64,000 nt of DNA from Glebionis coronaria (GCA_025667525.1 CM046879.1:360486639-360550638); one strand, 5' to 3'. Counted from the stretch's first letter, positions 20,833 through 37,427 are shown. Made by a program: numbers and translations. The notes: generated from the sequence alone by a model not told the origin.

Positions 20833-22691
20833 AGTACTCCATGTACTTTTAGGAATTGTTTATCATGTAAGCCCCACCAAAAAATGATCATACCATGATT
20901 ATCCCTAAATGATCACATTTATGGGGATTCGAGTCGAGCATTTGACTCGGTTATCAAAAACAAGGTGCCTCGTGGGGGATTCTCATGATTATCCTTGTAA
21001 ATATTATTGCTTTGTAATTAGTTAACGAGGGGACTTGTGCTCTTCCAACCTTTGTTCCGTGGTTGTTTGTGATTGTGATTTATTAGGTTCATCGTCATCA
21101 TTGAAGCCTCTCGTGTTCGTTTTACGGATCACTCGAGCTTCAATCGTTGCCTTTGGAGATTTCGATATCCGATGATATCCTTTATGTTCTAACGTTTATC
21201 TTATTAGCATAATTCATAAATAGCTTTTAGGTTATTCGTTTTACCCTTTCCATGCTCGAGATTAAGCATTTGACTTCGTCTCTAGTATGGGGGTGTTTTC
21301 ACCCCTAGACTTGAAACATTGAGGACAATGTTTAGTTTTAGTATGGGGGTGAGTAGATACTTCACCTTGCTTACGTTACCACGCAATCTAAATTTCATCG
21401 TTTTGTTATCATTTTGTTGCAAATAAGGCTAAAAATGACCAAATTTTAAATTTTTTCTTGTTTTTCATAAGTGTTTAAGACACGAATGTAGGTTTTCTGA
21501 TGGTGAGAATAAGAGTAATTTTTGACTCGACCGTACGTGTTGAGCACTTAGCTTCGATTCCTTAACTTTTTAGGCTAAGTCTCTTAAATGAGGACGAGAA
21601 ATGATAGAGTTATTTATAAGTCTCGTAATCTTTCACGATCTCATGTGTAGTAATTATTAGCTTATTCTCCCCACGCTTTTATATAATAAATTGTTAATAA
21701 ATATTGATTTAGCGGTTTAGTCACTATTGTTGGTTTCTAATTTGTTTTAGTAGCTTCCATGTAATTAAATTGGGAAAACATTAAGGTATCGCCAACGTCA
21801 CGGTTTTGAAGTATTGGCACCCGAATAATCGAAAGCTTCACCTAATAATATGATTTCAAGTGCTCACCTAAATTAAGCAAAAATTTGAAGCTCACACGGC
21901 CGAAAAATCTATGCCCAAATTGAAAGTGAAACAAGCCTTAATCTCTAAAGCTTTAAAGAACCAAAATTTGCTCTAGCATGAGGATATACGTCTTTGGCCA
22001 TAATAAAACCACCGATGATGACGGATAATAAAAGGCAAGGCAAGACCGAAGTCATAATAAAAGCTCCATGGTGGAGTTGAATAAAAGATGGAGGTAAACG
22101 TATGATAATAAGGCCCTTCCGTAAGGGGGCGTATAGAATTCTTGGTAATAAGTCTCATGTTCAAAACCGTTATAAAATCGTGTTTATCGATCCTTCTTGT
22201 TGACTTAATTTTTTGACATCGTTGTCTATTAGGATGAATTATTAATTTAATGATTTTGGTTACACCGTTAAAACTCTATTTTTAGACTTAATCTCTATTC
22301 ACGAATAAGTTAATGATGTATCCTCGTGATCATTAAGACAAAATAAAATATAAGAGATACCAAGTAGGAATAAGGGAGTCTAGGTTCGTAATTAACACTC
22401 ATGAGATATGATCGTGTTGCTAACTTATAATAACAATGATATCGTTACACGCTTAGCATGGAATTGGGTGAAAATCGAGGACGACGAAAATATTTCTAAC
22501 GAAGCATTCACGTGTTCTTGTTCTATGATCCTAAAAGTCACTTAATCGTGATGAAAATCATACATTATGTCTAAAACACGTGTAGTAGTTTATTTAAGTT
22601 TATGTCTTCAATAAATGTCATCATAAAAATGAATTTTGGAAGTGCTATGATCCTTAACTCTAGCATCGCGTGGGGACACGGCAATGGTTTA
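20833..22691 (+). other. A1: 3' noncoding region
   Basis: About 1.9 kb without a supported gene. It holds two internal purine-tract-like words 'agtatgggggtg' (about 21285-21297 and 21340-21352). The perfect hairpin at 21314-21333 lies between them. The stretch 21960-22160 contains several 'cataataaaa'-like phrases ('gtcataataaaagctccatgg', 'ccataataaaaccaccg'). Confidence 0.5.
21314..21353 (+). promoter_or_regulatory. A1: internal hairpin plus purine tract
   Basis: aaacattgaggacaatgttt forms an 8-bp perfect stem with an AGGA loop, followed by gtatgggggtgag, a near copy of the real polypurine tract at 22692-22702. O has the equivalent at 28311-28350. Related plant Athila/Tat elements carry the same words, as far as I recall. 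A second plus-strand priming site is a reasonable inference. Confidence 0.6.
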
Positions 22692-22702
22692 GTATGGGGG
22701 AG
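22692..22702 (+). promoter_or_regulatory. A1: polypurine tract
   Basis: gtatgggggag directly precedes the 3' LTR TG, the position required for plus-strand DNA priming. Confidence 0.8.
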
Positions 22703-26257
<3,555 letters not shown>

Positions 26258-26262
26258 CTATC
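26258..26262 (+). repeat. A1: right target-site duplication CTATC
   Basis: Identical to 12677-12681; the O reading frame resumes directly after it. Confidence 0.85.
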
Positions 26263-27774
26263 TAATAAAGAGGAAATTTGTGAAGCGTTGAACATTAAAT
26301 ATCATCAACTTCAGCAAGATTTACTTACTTTGCTCTTAGAGAAGGAAAAAAAGAAGAAGATGAATGCATAGACGATGAATATCTTGCTACTCGTAAGCCT
26401 TATCCATTCATTTATGGCGATGATGACGAACCTTCGATTTACATGACACTTAATGATGACGCACCTTCATCACCTTTACCTCACATGGAACCTAACAAGT
26501 CTTTAACCATGGGGGACGAGCCTCTTAGCACTAATACAAACACCGATTCAGATAAATTAACCGCCTCTAGTGTTGAGAACCTTATCCCAATCCAACGAGA
26601 GCTTGAGGGTGTTTCCAATGAACCATGTGACGAGTTTTGTATTGATACCTCTTCTCCTCATGATCACATTGAGATTTCTTCACATGATGACATTCATGCT
26701 ACTACTAGTGATTTTGGTGATTTCGATCTTGGTGAATTGTTTAAAGAAAGGGATAATGAGATTGAGGAATAGTTTTTTCAAGACTCGCCACAAATGGAGG
26801 ATGATGATTGTGATTCTAGTGAAGCATCTTATGCTATATCATCCGATGACTTTTCATGTCAAGATGACCTTCCTAATTTGGATGAAGATGTTACTCATAT
26901 AGAAGAAGTGGAAGATGTTCATATTCGTGAGGTTTTATCAAACGTTTATCTTCTTATATCTTCAATTGAAGCATTGAACACACACCCTAATAATGAGTCC
27001 ATAGAAGAAGAACCTTTCATTGATATTTCTTCACCGGTTTTTGAGGTTGCACCTATTGACTTTCATGATCATATCATCCCTTTGAGTAATTCTCTAATTA
27101 ATACACCTTCTTTTGAGCCTTCTATTCTCACCCTTCCACCCTTGAAGTTGGTTATTGATGAAGAAAATCCTCTACTCTTAGAGATTGATCCTTTTTCCCC
27201 TAAGCCAACTTTAGAATCCAAAACCTTTGATATGGATTCTCTTATAGATATTGATGCCACCATAGAGGCTAATCTTGCTAATATTAATACTGAGGTTGAT
27301 GATAGTGTTTATAATTGGGAAGAGGATGTTCGTCTTAGTGAAACATTGTTTTTTGGGAACATAAAGCCTACACCTCCTTCATAAGACACTATTACTATTG
27401 ATCCTCCTTTCACAATGCCTTCTATGGAAGATTCCCCACTTTTTGATGATGATGAGGAGCACCACATGGATATACTTGTTATGAATATTTTCACTCCTAC
27501 ACCTTCATTGTCTCATGATGCTTTGATGTCTAAGGGGGAATCTTATATGGATGATACGAGTTCATCTTCTTATTTTCCCATGAAGGGAACGGTTTTTGAT
27601 CGTAGGATCCGTATATTTAGGAAATATTGGTTTTCATCTACTCCACTTATGAGTGTGACTTCGATTGATATGGACTTCTCCCATGAGCTTAGTTTGGTGA
27701 TGCTACCTACTTTGGAGTTGTTCAAGTGTAGAGATGGAAACTATGTATTTGATCCTGGTGTGATTTATGTATGA
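26263..27774 (+). pseudogene. O: Gag-like frame, 3' acidic part
   Basis: Joined across A1 the frame reads MRKLSNKEEICEALNIKY, a helical, possibly coiled-coil stretch, then shifts near 26360. It continues as an acidic Ser/Pro-rich region: YGDDDEPSIYM, DFDLGELFKERDNEIEE, stop at 26770, HIEEVEDVHIREVLSNVYLL, stop at 27382, then LFDDDEEHHMDIL and the end GNYVFDPGVIYV. The position and the FDPG end match the acidic tail of A1. No enzyme motif is present. Two stops and a frameshift show decay, but the frame is otherwise open for about 1.4 kb. Confidence 0.6.
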
Positions 27775-29991
27775 GCGATTTCGTATGTTGGACAAACTTG
27801 AGACACGTTGGACCGTTCCATTTATCGAGGCGGATATTATAAATCTTATAGTAAATGGAAAAGTCTAAGTTTGAGTGTATCATGTGAGATGAGCTTCAAA
27901 GTGGATATCTTTTACTCTCCATGATGGTTTTCCTAAGGACAACCTAATGCGGGGCTGAGTCGAGCTAGAGACTTAGGGTTAAAAAATCAAGCATTGAATA
28001 ACTAGGTTAGAAAACGTAGAGTAGATCTAAATAGGTTAGGTTTAATAAGAGGATGTTATAGTAGAGTTGAAGTGGAGGGGTGTCCTTTCTTCGTCTTTTG
28101 GTGTTTGTTTCAAAGGTTTCTCTCTCTCATTTCATTCTCGGAGCTTATGGAGGAGGCCCGTGTATCCGGTTCACTTTTGATTAGTTTTTGCTATTGTGAT
28201 ATTCAACACTTGTGCTTAAAATGAATTCACTTTAGTTGTCTCTTCCTTAACTCGAGTTAAGAAAAGTTATCAATGTCATAAGGTAGGGGAGTTTATACTC
28301 TAATACTCTTAAACATTAAGGACAATGTTTATCTTAAGTGTATGGGAGAGTGCTATCGAAGTGACCTTACCTAGACCATTGCTTTGAATTAATGATAACA
28401 TGGAAATTATTTTTTCAAACATTTTTCAAATTTTGGATCTACTTTGGCCACCAAAAATATGCATTCATAATTTTTGCATTAAATAATTTTTCATTTGCAT
28501 AACACATTGCACTGTATATATATATTTCTTCTTTTAATTTTCATCAAAAATATATAAAAAGGAAAAAATATAATAAAGGTTATGGTTTAACGAATTTAGA
28601 CTTCTTTGACATATTAGGACCGCCATGGATACTTTAACTCAACCCGAGTTTTCTTATCAAAGCATACTCTAGCTAGTATCCTTAACCATGTATACCTTTA
28701 TTGGTTTATTAGGCTAAGCATCCACTAGTCTCATTATTTGAGATTTTAAAATTTGGAGAAAAAAGATGATAGAGTTTGAAGTAAGTGTTAAGGGCTAGAT
28801 AGACCTCATATTAATTAATTGTGGCTTTTATATCCCCTTTCGTAACCTTTACTTTTCTTGTCAACGGATGTATATATGTTAATAAACAATCAAGAACGGT
28901 TTTAATCGGTTTGTAGTCTCTTATGCATTTTTGACTAATCATTCGTGGTTGGTATAAGTACGTCTTAAGATTCTAAGTTAGAAAGTTTTATGTGTACTAG
29001 ACTTATGTCATGCTTAATACTTAGCGGGTGTTTTTCCTTTTATTCTTTTCAAATTTCTTTGTGAGGAATGAAGAAAAATAAGAGCGGCTTATGAAAAAAA
29101 AATGAATGGCTAGAAACAAAAAAGAAAAGAAAAAAAAGAAAGAAAAAAAAATTATACAAGACTCCCAAGAGGGGCAGTGAAGTGTTAATTATAGTAGCTA
29201 TTGAATTCCAACATTACTCTCACAAGGGTTGCGGGGATTTAATAGTTGCTCCAATCAAATCTTACCTTGACGGGTTGCGGGATTGAAGATCCAAGGTCTC
29301 AAAAAGGCGGCGGATATAAATTATTGTGTGAGTTCTATTTTTCTTTTCTTAGCGAGTCTGTAGCTACTTATTAATGCATGACATAAGGATGTTACACATA
29401 AGGCGAATGACTTATTATTTTGGGTCAGACTTATATTAATTGTGAGCGGTTTTTCAAGTAATGGATAAGATGGTTACTTAGGATTAAAACCGTGCTTCCT
29501 TACTTTAAGATTTTACACCTCTTATATTTCACGCTTAAAACAATGAAAAATTTGCCCAAAAGCAATTTGCTCAAATAATAACCGGTCTTAGAGGCATAAT
29601 AAGTGGGGGTATGAAAGTAACACAATTAATCTTTATGAATAAGTCGATGCACTTTCACTTATGGATAACAATGATCTTGTTTTTAAGCTTGGTATGGGGA
29701 AAGTGAAACTTGAGGATGATAAGTATTCATGGTACAAAAGCTCTAATCAAAGTCAATGATGTCTTTCTGAGTTATTTCCATCAAACCATTTTAAGAAAAT
29801 AAAAAATATATAAATAGAATTATTTTCCTTTACATTGCATTGTAAAAATTAAAAATCATGCATCATGTAGCATAGCATATTATATTAAAACATAAAATGG
29901 CCAATGTGGATTAATTATGCGAAAAGTACACTCCAGAGCTTTGAAATACTGCATTGCATGAGGCCATGGCGATGGTCAAGTGGATGGGAGT
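27775..29991 (+). other. O: 3' noncoding region and polypurine tract
   Basis: About 2.2 kb without a supported gene. The hairpin-plus-purine block is at 28311-28350 (stem aaacatt/aatgttt, then gtatgggagag). A strong A/G run is at 29086-29150. The final purine tract gtggatgggagt ends at 29991, immediately before the 3' LTR TG. Confidence 0.6.
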
Positions 29992-31872
29992 TGATAAATG
30001 TGAAAACACTCATCAGTTATGACTCAAAAACCACTTAAACACAACCAAATACATTATATTTAACTTTAAAATATCATAATTACGCGTGTATTTGTGTTTT
30101 GTGTGTTTCAGGTAAATAAGATGCATTTTGGAGCAAACAAGTGTTTTCAAGGGATTTATCAGACGAAGAAAAATACAAAACCAAGCTTTGAAGGATCCAT
30201 CATACCATAATTACAAAGATAGAGGGCTTAAGTTGTAATTTCATGAAGACAAAGGGTGAAAAAGAGATTTGGTTAAAAGCTTTTAACACTTTCGATAGAA
30301 GACAATAATGAAGGGACTAAAGAGAAACAATATTTGTTTAACTTAATCTGGTCAAAGAAAAGTCTACGTCTTCATCAAACAAACGAAGAGAGAGAAAAAA
30401 AAGATAACAGATAATCGGTTTTTACACTTTTCTTCACCAAGAAACTTCAAATCAATCTCGATAAGAATTTACAAGGAATTATGAGAAGATTAAAGAAGCA
30501 AAGTTGATGTACATCCTCTCCTCTACAATATGGTGATATTTAATTTGATCAAGATTCAAAGGAGAAGAAACGCCCAAATTCTGGAAAAGATGATGATGAA
30601 CCCTAGGTGTTGTAACCTCGTATTATCCACGTGGAAGAAGATTATTGTAAGCTACACGTCATAACTCTTCATCAACGTCTATATATACCCCAAACCCACT
30701 TCATTTCGATTCGGTTAGCTTAGTTATTAGTTACACACAGTTAGTTAGATTAGGAGTAGTTAGTTTAATTCTCAAAATAGTCACTCTTGTACTCTTAATC
30801 TGTTATGTTACTAGTTAATCAATCTTAACAGATTTAGTTAAGATTTCTGTTATAAATATAACTAATTCTACCATTAATGGAATCTTCCTTTCATCTTTAA
30901 GCTTAAGCTAGTAGACTATAAGCTCATTATGAGCTTAAGTTGTTCATCACTGTTCACGTAATAGTAGCTTATAGTTTGATGCTCATTTTTGTTTTGATAT
31001 CAATCCAGTAATCAATGAGTTTTTAAGTTTCTTAAAAGTTTTTGTTCAATCTGTTTTGAAGAACTGATAATTCCATAAGCTCATTGTAGCATATGATTGT
31101 TAAGATTAGATAAATACAGGTAATACAGATTAGATATCGAATTGATTTTTTCAGAGTTCACTCTAGTTCAAAAACCGTCAGTTTGATTTTAGTTTTATAG
31201 GGTAGTCAAGCTTCTGAGTTGTGAAGTTATTATCGTTGCTCATAAGGTTCATGAGTTCTCGTTATCTGATGAGGATTTTCTGTTAAAGCCTTCGATTAAA
31301 TTTTTTTGGGATATTTCTGTTAAGCTGTTAATATAGACAGCATATATTTGGTTTCTTGTTTTGGTTTGATTTTGCATGTGTACTTTGAGTTTATACAGGT
31401 TTTGAGATTCGTAGTTCAGAAGACTTAATCCAACAATAGTAGTAGGTCAGAAGTGGAGGTGTGTTCGGGTTTTAGCCAGCTCAGCGCTGAGCTACTACAT
31501 AAAAGGACTTAGCTACGGTTCTGAAAGTTAAGAGCATTTTATTATTTCTACAAATAATAGTGTAATTTTCTACGAATGCTTGTACAAGATGATAGAATTT
31601 GTTGTGCATTGTCTTCTTGCTTTACACTTAATCTGATTTGAGCACTAGTTAGCTGTGAATTGATTACTTGTTCTGCCTTGATTTTTAGAACTTACTTGTG
31701 CAACTTTTTGTTAGTTTTTGGTATAGAACTTATGTAGGATCCTTTATGAATAATATGTAAGTGGTGTTTGGTAGTTGGATTTAGTAGACTTCGGTATTCA
31801 TTTGATCTTTCACTAGTAAGTTGATATAGTCGAGTAGATGTGTCACTGTAGTGGAGTATTGAACTGGTTGGA
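29992..31872 (+). repeat. O: 3' LTR, truncated
   Basis: Starts TGATAAATGTG and matches 8317 to about 10200 with a few percent difference. It stops after 'gaactggttggaa', whereas the 5' copy continues for another ~740 bp. It contains the same 16-bp palindrome at 31478-31493. Confidence 0.85.
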
Positions 31873-32775
31873 ATTACCCCCTTTATTCATTAGGCAAAAC
31901 CCAAAAATTGGGTAATAAAATAATAAGGACTGTGAGAGAAGATAAATGGGAGCCGTTCAAAATCGGCACGCCCATACCTTCAACACCCCCACAACAAAAT
32001 CTCACCGTAGATGCGTTTGAAAAAATTGATCCAGGTATGGGTTTGTCATATGGTTTAAAAAACTGGTCTCAACATCCATTTTTGAACCGTTGGATTTTTG
32101 GAATCGAGGTTACGAGGCGCCATCTGTCTTCAACAGTGCGATGGTGTTGTTTATGTACCACCAGTTATGCATAACAATTTATTTTCATCTTGATCTTGCT
32201 GCCGCTATTCAAAACCCTAATACCTTGCTGGTAATTTCGCCTTCCCTAAATTTGTTAATTAAATTTCTTTTTTTTGTGATAATTAGTAACCAATTGGTTA
32301 GTTAAATGGGTTCCTTAAATTCGTTGCTTAAATTGATCTTCTTGAATTAATTGGGATCAATTGTTTGATTAAAAAATAGTTTCTTTGTTGTTTATGTTAT
32401 TGTAACCCATTGTTGTTATCCAGACGTCTGCCTCATTTGTGTGTGGTTGGTTGCATAGATTTAATTATTGTTTTATTAAAATCCATGCTTGATTTGTTTG
32501 ATTAAAAAACATTGTTGTTTCTGGTCTTTTGTATATGTTTAGGTTCGAAAATGATGCAAATAAAATTTTATCTGATTATTGTTTGGATTAAAATCCATAG
32601 TTGTTACTGGAATACAAATAATTGAGGTGCTGCTCTTTGTATTATACTTTAAACCATAGGTTGTTGTGTTCTTAGTGGTCTTTTGTATATGTTTAACTTC
32701 GAAAATAATGCTCAAAAAAATTGATCTGATTATTCTTTGGATTAAAACCTATAATTGTTACTGTTTTTTGTATTA
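31873..32775 (+). pseudogene. Unidentified gene-like fragment, copy 1
   Basis: The first ~300 bp encode KWEPFKIGTPIPSTPPQQNL and VDAFEKIDPGMGLSYGLKNW in one frame and GYEAPSVFNSAMVLFMYHQL in another, so a frameshift lies near 32090. The rest (32216-32775) is AT-rich and intron-like, starting with a possible donor 'ctg|gtaatt', and contains an internal repeat (two ~85-bp passages near 32525 and 32680 sharing 'ggtcttttgtatatgttta'). I do not recognise the protein. It is unlike the neighbouring retrotransposon proteins and may be a captured or duplicated host gene piece. Confidence 0.45.
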
Positions 32776-33109
32776 TTACCCCCTTTATTCATTAGGCAAA
32801 ACCCAAAAATGGGGTAAATAAATAATAAGGACTGTGAGAGAAGATAAATGGGAGCCGTTCAAAATCGGCACGCCCATATCTTCAACACCCCTACAACAAA
32901 ATCTCACCGTAGATGCGTTTGAAAAAATTGACCCAGGTATGGGTTTGTCATATGGTTTGAAAAACTGGTCTCAACATCCCTTTTTCAACCGTTGGATTTT
33001 TGGAATCGAGGTTACGAGGCGCCATCTGTCTTCAACAGTGCGATGGTGTTGTATATGTACCACCAGTTATGCATAACAATTTATTTTCATCTTGCTCTTG
33101 CTTTGTTGT
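32776..33109 (+). pseudogene. Unidentified gene-like fragment, copy 2 (partial)
   Basis: Repeats 31873-32205 with about ten changes, beginning attaccccctttattcat and carrying the same exon-like sequence and the same frame break. It ends at the junction with the G LTR near 33110. The two copies are in direct tandem orientation. Confidence 0.6.
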
Positions 33110-35618
33110 AGCCTCGGACAAGAAAAACAGGGGGGGCCAACCCATTTAAATTTTGACTAAAGGAAAAACAAAACACAGAACTTTCATTCTACATAATTTT
33201 TAGAAAAACAAGAAAAACCCTATTCCCTCTCTCTCCTTATGCCTACACAAGAACACCAAAGAGCTGTTTGTGGTTTTTGATCCTTTATTTTTCGTGTTCT
33301 TAAGCCTTTTTCAAACATGCATTAGGTATCACCTTAACCTTAATCTTTTTATTCCTTTTCATTAAATAATGATTATATGTTTATGAATCTATAAAAACAT
33401 GAAACAAGAACATGTTAGGAATTATAATAAACAAGAAAAGGTGGGGTTTTGGTGGGTTTTGATTCGGCCGACACACAACCCGAGAGCCACAAGGCTCTCG
33501 GTGGGTTTTATGCACCACCGGCCGAGACCCCATTGTCTTGGTATGGTCTTGGTTGCTAGGCCGCAGGGACAAGGGAACCCCAACGTGAGTCGGGGTGACG
33601 TTGGGTTTGGGTATGGGTCTCGGCGCAGCAGGAGGCACCATCGGTTTAAGCCGATGGCTGTTTGGTTCGATCAGTGGCTAGCCGAGCCACATCAGTGGCA
33701 ACCACTGGCTAAAGCAGGTGGTGATTTTGGTTCGGGCAGTGGCAACCGGCTAGACCGGGTTAGCCACTGTTAGGGCTGTTTGGTTCGGTTCATGGTTCGT
33801 CTTATTTTAAAACATGAAAACGGCCACGGGATTATTTTTACAAGTTATATTTTTACAAGAATAATTGAATTAATTAAACATGATAAATAATTAATTTAAT
33901 TTAAATATGGACTTAGGTTATATTATTTTTAATAAATAATACATGTTTTAGCCTAAATATTTTGTTATTTATTTTAGACTATAGTTATTAATTAATTATT
34001 AAAAACATGGACTTATAATTAATTAATAAAACATGACTTAGGTTATAATTATTAAATATAATAATTCATGATTAACCTAAGTATTTTATTTAGACTAATT
34101 TAATTAAATCATATAACCTATAGTTTGTTAAATTACCATGACATTTATTAATTAACAATACTATTAATTACATGACTTATGACTTTTAACTAGTAAACAC
34201 TAGCTTATATTATTAGCTTATTAATCGAGCTTATTTCTAAATATGGAAACTTTCTATTTCAGGAAACTTGACTTTTAACTAGTAAACACTAGCTTATATT
34301 ATTAGCTTATTAATCCAGCTTATTTCTAAATATGGAAACTTTCTATTTCAGGAAACTTACTATTTTTGGGAACTTTCTATTTTTAAAAACTAGTCTATTT
34401 TTGGAAACTAGTCTATTTTTGGAAACTTTCTATTTTAGAAAACATTCTATTTCTAGAAACTTTCTATTTTTGGAAACTTTATATTTTTGGAAACCTACTA
34501 TTTTTAGAAAGTTACTTATTATTACACAACAAGTATAATAATACAAGAATACAAGATAATACTTAATCAGAATACATGAAATACATGATTAATACAATAT
34601 ATCATTTTAAACAGTAAATAAGATAGGAACATATAATGTAGCATTAGTGAGGTCGGAGTAGGACTATTCATCCTTTCATCTTTCCTTCTTCACTGGACCC
34701 CAAGGTACGGATTTTCCGTCCTTCAGTATGGACATTCTTTCCTTATTACTTATGTTTAGTTTTAAATGCCTAAGTCATATACATGCATGACCAGTGTCAC
34801 CTAGTTATGGAGGTTCCATAACCATAACACTGGAGGCACCAGAGTTATGACTTCCATACGGCGAAGTGATTGCTCGTGGCGTCCCTTTTCAATTTTGGCC
34901 TTATATTTATATTATCATGTGGGGCGTATGGGTGCATCCTAGTTACATGTTTTATAGGATTTTCATGGTGAATGCAATGTGTGCCTTGCATACTTCACAA
35001 GGATTTGATCCCTCCTACCCAGACTAATTAATTAGAGGCAACCGCTCTAATCGTATCATAAGGTCTCCCCTCCAAGTAATTCATGCACGGTAGAACCTCA
35101 TAACCTATATGGGCTATTGGCTAATTAATACGATTTTCATATAAAAATTAAGTCTTTTCAAACTATAAACCATTTTTATGAACATGTTCCAGGTTATCTA
35201 GGACTTATACCTTTCCGCTGCTATTAGTCTTATTATGCTTATGTCATTTCATGTTATGCTTGTATATATCCGTTCATTGGGCGTTATTCTCAGCTGTTTT
35301 CTTTTCATGTTCTCAAACGGAAAGTACTCAATGACGCTCGTAGACTTTGAGAGTATGTGCATACGAATGGAAGCTATCTAGCCTTCATTACTTTATGCAT
35401 TTCCATACATTACGTTACTTTATTTCTTTGGACATTGTTTAGTCCTTTCCCATTTCAATACTTATATTCATGTGTGTGAGCTTATACTTGGACTACTGAT
35501 GTTTGTTTTCGGTATTTCCCTTCATGGTCATTTAATGTTTTTGGACATTTACCTTGCATCCTTTGATGACACGTCATAATTACCAATGATATTCCATTTA
35601 CCAAAATGGGGTGTTACA
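33110..35618 (+). repeat. G: 5' LTR, main part
   Basis: Matches 41275/41298-43260 and continues to the LTR end 'ggggtgttaca' at 35618. About 260 bp present in the 3' LTR (41032-41296) are missing between this part and the 8203-8316 part. It contains a GC-rich stretch (33450-33790) with a hairpin (ccgagagcc/ggctctcgg, 33480-33501), an 89-bp tandem duplication (34181-34358) and many copies of 'ggaaactttctattt' (34240-34510). No gene. Confidence 0.85.
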
Positions 35619-35622
35619 ATTA

Positions 35623-35635
35623 TGGTATCAGAGCC
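35623..35635 (+). promoter_or_regulatory. G: primer-binding site, tRNA-Met
   Basis: tggtatcagagcc matches the complement of the plant initiator tRNA-Met 3' end, four bases after the LTR. Confidence 0.85.
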
Positions 35636-36042
35636 AAGGATTCGACCTGTAGGCTCTTAAAACATGACCTGTGATTAGTGGGTAATAACCATGGTCTTCC
35701 TAGAACTGACAGTTGTTTTCATGCATTTATTAATGTATCATTGTTGTAGGAATTTTGACTAAGTAGTGGTTGGTACAGGACTGGCCATATTTATTCGCAT
35801 GTGCTTTTAATTGAATCATATTGTTTTGATGAACCAACCCATAGGCGTTCATCCTCGTCATGTCATTTTGTTTAGGTGAACCGACCCATAGGCGTTCACC
35901 CAAACCCATGTCATTTTCATTATCATGCATTCATACACTGTTTTCATGCATAATTTTTTTATTGTTTATATGCATATTTTTTTCATGTATATATATTATG
36001 TTTTAATCAGCTTAATCATTTCATTTTGTTTTATACTGTCAG
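35636..36042 (+). other. G: untranslated leader
   Basis: About 400 bp between primer site and gag. It contains a duplicated phrase: 'gatgaaccaacccataggcgttcatcc' near 35829 and 'ggtgaaccgacccataggcgttcaccc' near 35876. No coding sequence. Confidence 0.55.
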
Positions 36043-37427
36043 ATGGTTCTAATACGTGAACAAGAGCAACTGAATGCAGCAGTTCAAGCTGATATGCAAG
36101 CCATGCTTCCTCAACTAAGGAATTAAATTCGGGCTGAGGTGCAAGCTGCCAACAATCAGCACCAACACCAGCACTAGAATCCTCCTCCTCCTCCTCCAGC
36201 TACCCTGATCACATGGCTGGAGCGATTCAATAAGCAATGTCTGAAATCTTTCGAGCAGACTGATAACCCCGCTGAGGCTGAGAGCTGAATAGCTTACATT
36301 TAGAAGATCTTTGACGCAATGGGATGCGACCCTGTCTTTAAGGCAAGTTTAGCTTGTTACAAGTTTTAAGGGAACGTGCTTGCATGGTGGAAGGCACTGA
36401 AGCTGTCAAATGGAGGCGACGACTGGGTGATTGGATTGACTTTGGCAGAGTTTAAGGAGTTGGTTATGCGGCAGTTCTTCCCGAAAGCTGAGCAGGACAA
36501 GCTCAAGAGGGAGTATCATGGGATTAGGCAGAGAGCTGGGGAAAACAACAATGAGTTCATGCAGAGGTTTCTTCGACTGGCTGGATTCCTTTGCGCAGCA
36601 GCCGGGACAGCAGAGGAGCAGGCGTATCACTTTCGGTGGGCTGTTCGCACATCTGTCGCCAATAACTTGGTGTGTGCTACATTCAATTCTGTGGCATAAG
36701 TAGCAGATGCAGCCCGCAAGTTGGAGATGCTTCAGGAGAGAGGAGTTTGGAGAGGTAGAAAGACCCGACAAGAGGTATATTTCGTCATCAGCGGTGATCA
36801 TTTCATTTCATTCAGTACTATCCAAATATTTATCTTTCTCTATACAATTGCATCTTTCAGGTAGAAGACTAGGGACCGGTCCCAACTTGCCACTCAACAA
36901 AAGAGTCAGCACAAGGGTAACAGTCAGACCCAAGACTGTCTCTTCGGATAGGCGTGGCAGTAATGATAATTACCGTAACAACGCCAACAACTCCAACAAC
37001 AGCAGGTCCCTAAACTTACTCATTTCTATGTTATATGCTTTATGATTCATAATTCTGGCACTTCAGCATCTACTACCAAGAATCATCGCAACAGACGGGA
37101 GCAGGACCGTAGAAGTTCACAACCCAACAGTGCAGTTACATCTGGTATTACGTCTTACGATCTTCCGCATTGTCCTGTTGTACCATTAATCAAGTCTCGC
37201 GTATACTTTTCTGAACAGGCTCCCTACCAGCTAGGGAACCTGTTGGAGGGTATACTCACCCTCTTTGCACTACGTGCAACCGCAGACACCCAGGGTCGTG
37301 TCACCGTGATAGCGATGCTTGCTTCAAGTGCGGCCAACCAGGCCATCGCATGAAGGACTACTGTAAGGGTGAGATCGAGGGCACTTCTGGACATGCCGAC
37401 TCCAAGCCACCTCCTACTACTGGATAG
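36043..37427 (+). pseudogene. G: chromovirus Gag
   Basis: The start MVLIREQEQLNAAVQADMQA was chosen as the first Met in frame with the capsid domain. Recognisable blocks are ITWLERFNKQCLKSFEQ, WWKALKLSNGGDDWV, EFKELVMRQFFPKAEQDKL, EYHGIRQRAGENNNEFMQRF and an AYHFRWAVR block, all typical of the Tekay/Del Gag. After frameshifts around 36700-37150, a double Cys/His region follows: CTTCNRRHPGSC and CFKCGQPGHRMKDYC (37266-37370). Stops occur at 36124, 36176, 36286, 36697 and elsewhere. It makes the structural shell of the particle in intact relatives. Confidence 0.8.

Noticed and set aside
33399..33773. Arg/Gly/His-rich protein in the G LTR (also at 41590-41943)
   Set aside because: It lies in the GC-rich part of both LTRs, with frame and residues not conserved between copies; noncoding LTR sequence explains it.
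36775..36860. An 86-bp intron candidate in G gag (gt...tttcag with good branch/pyrimidine context)
   Set aside because: Another frame reads through it as Ser-rich sequence like the usual Gag linker (ERPDKRYISSSA...), so it is more likely decayed coding sequence.
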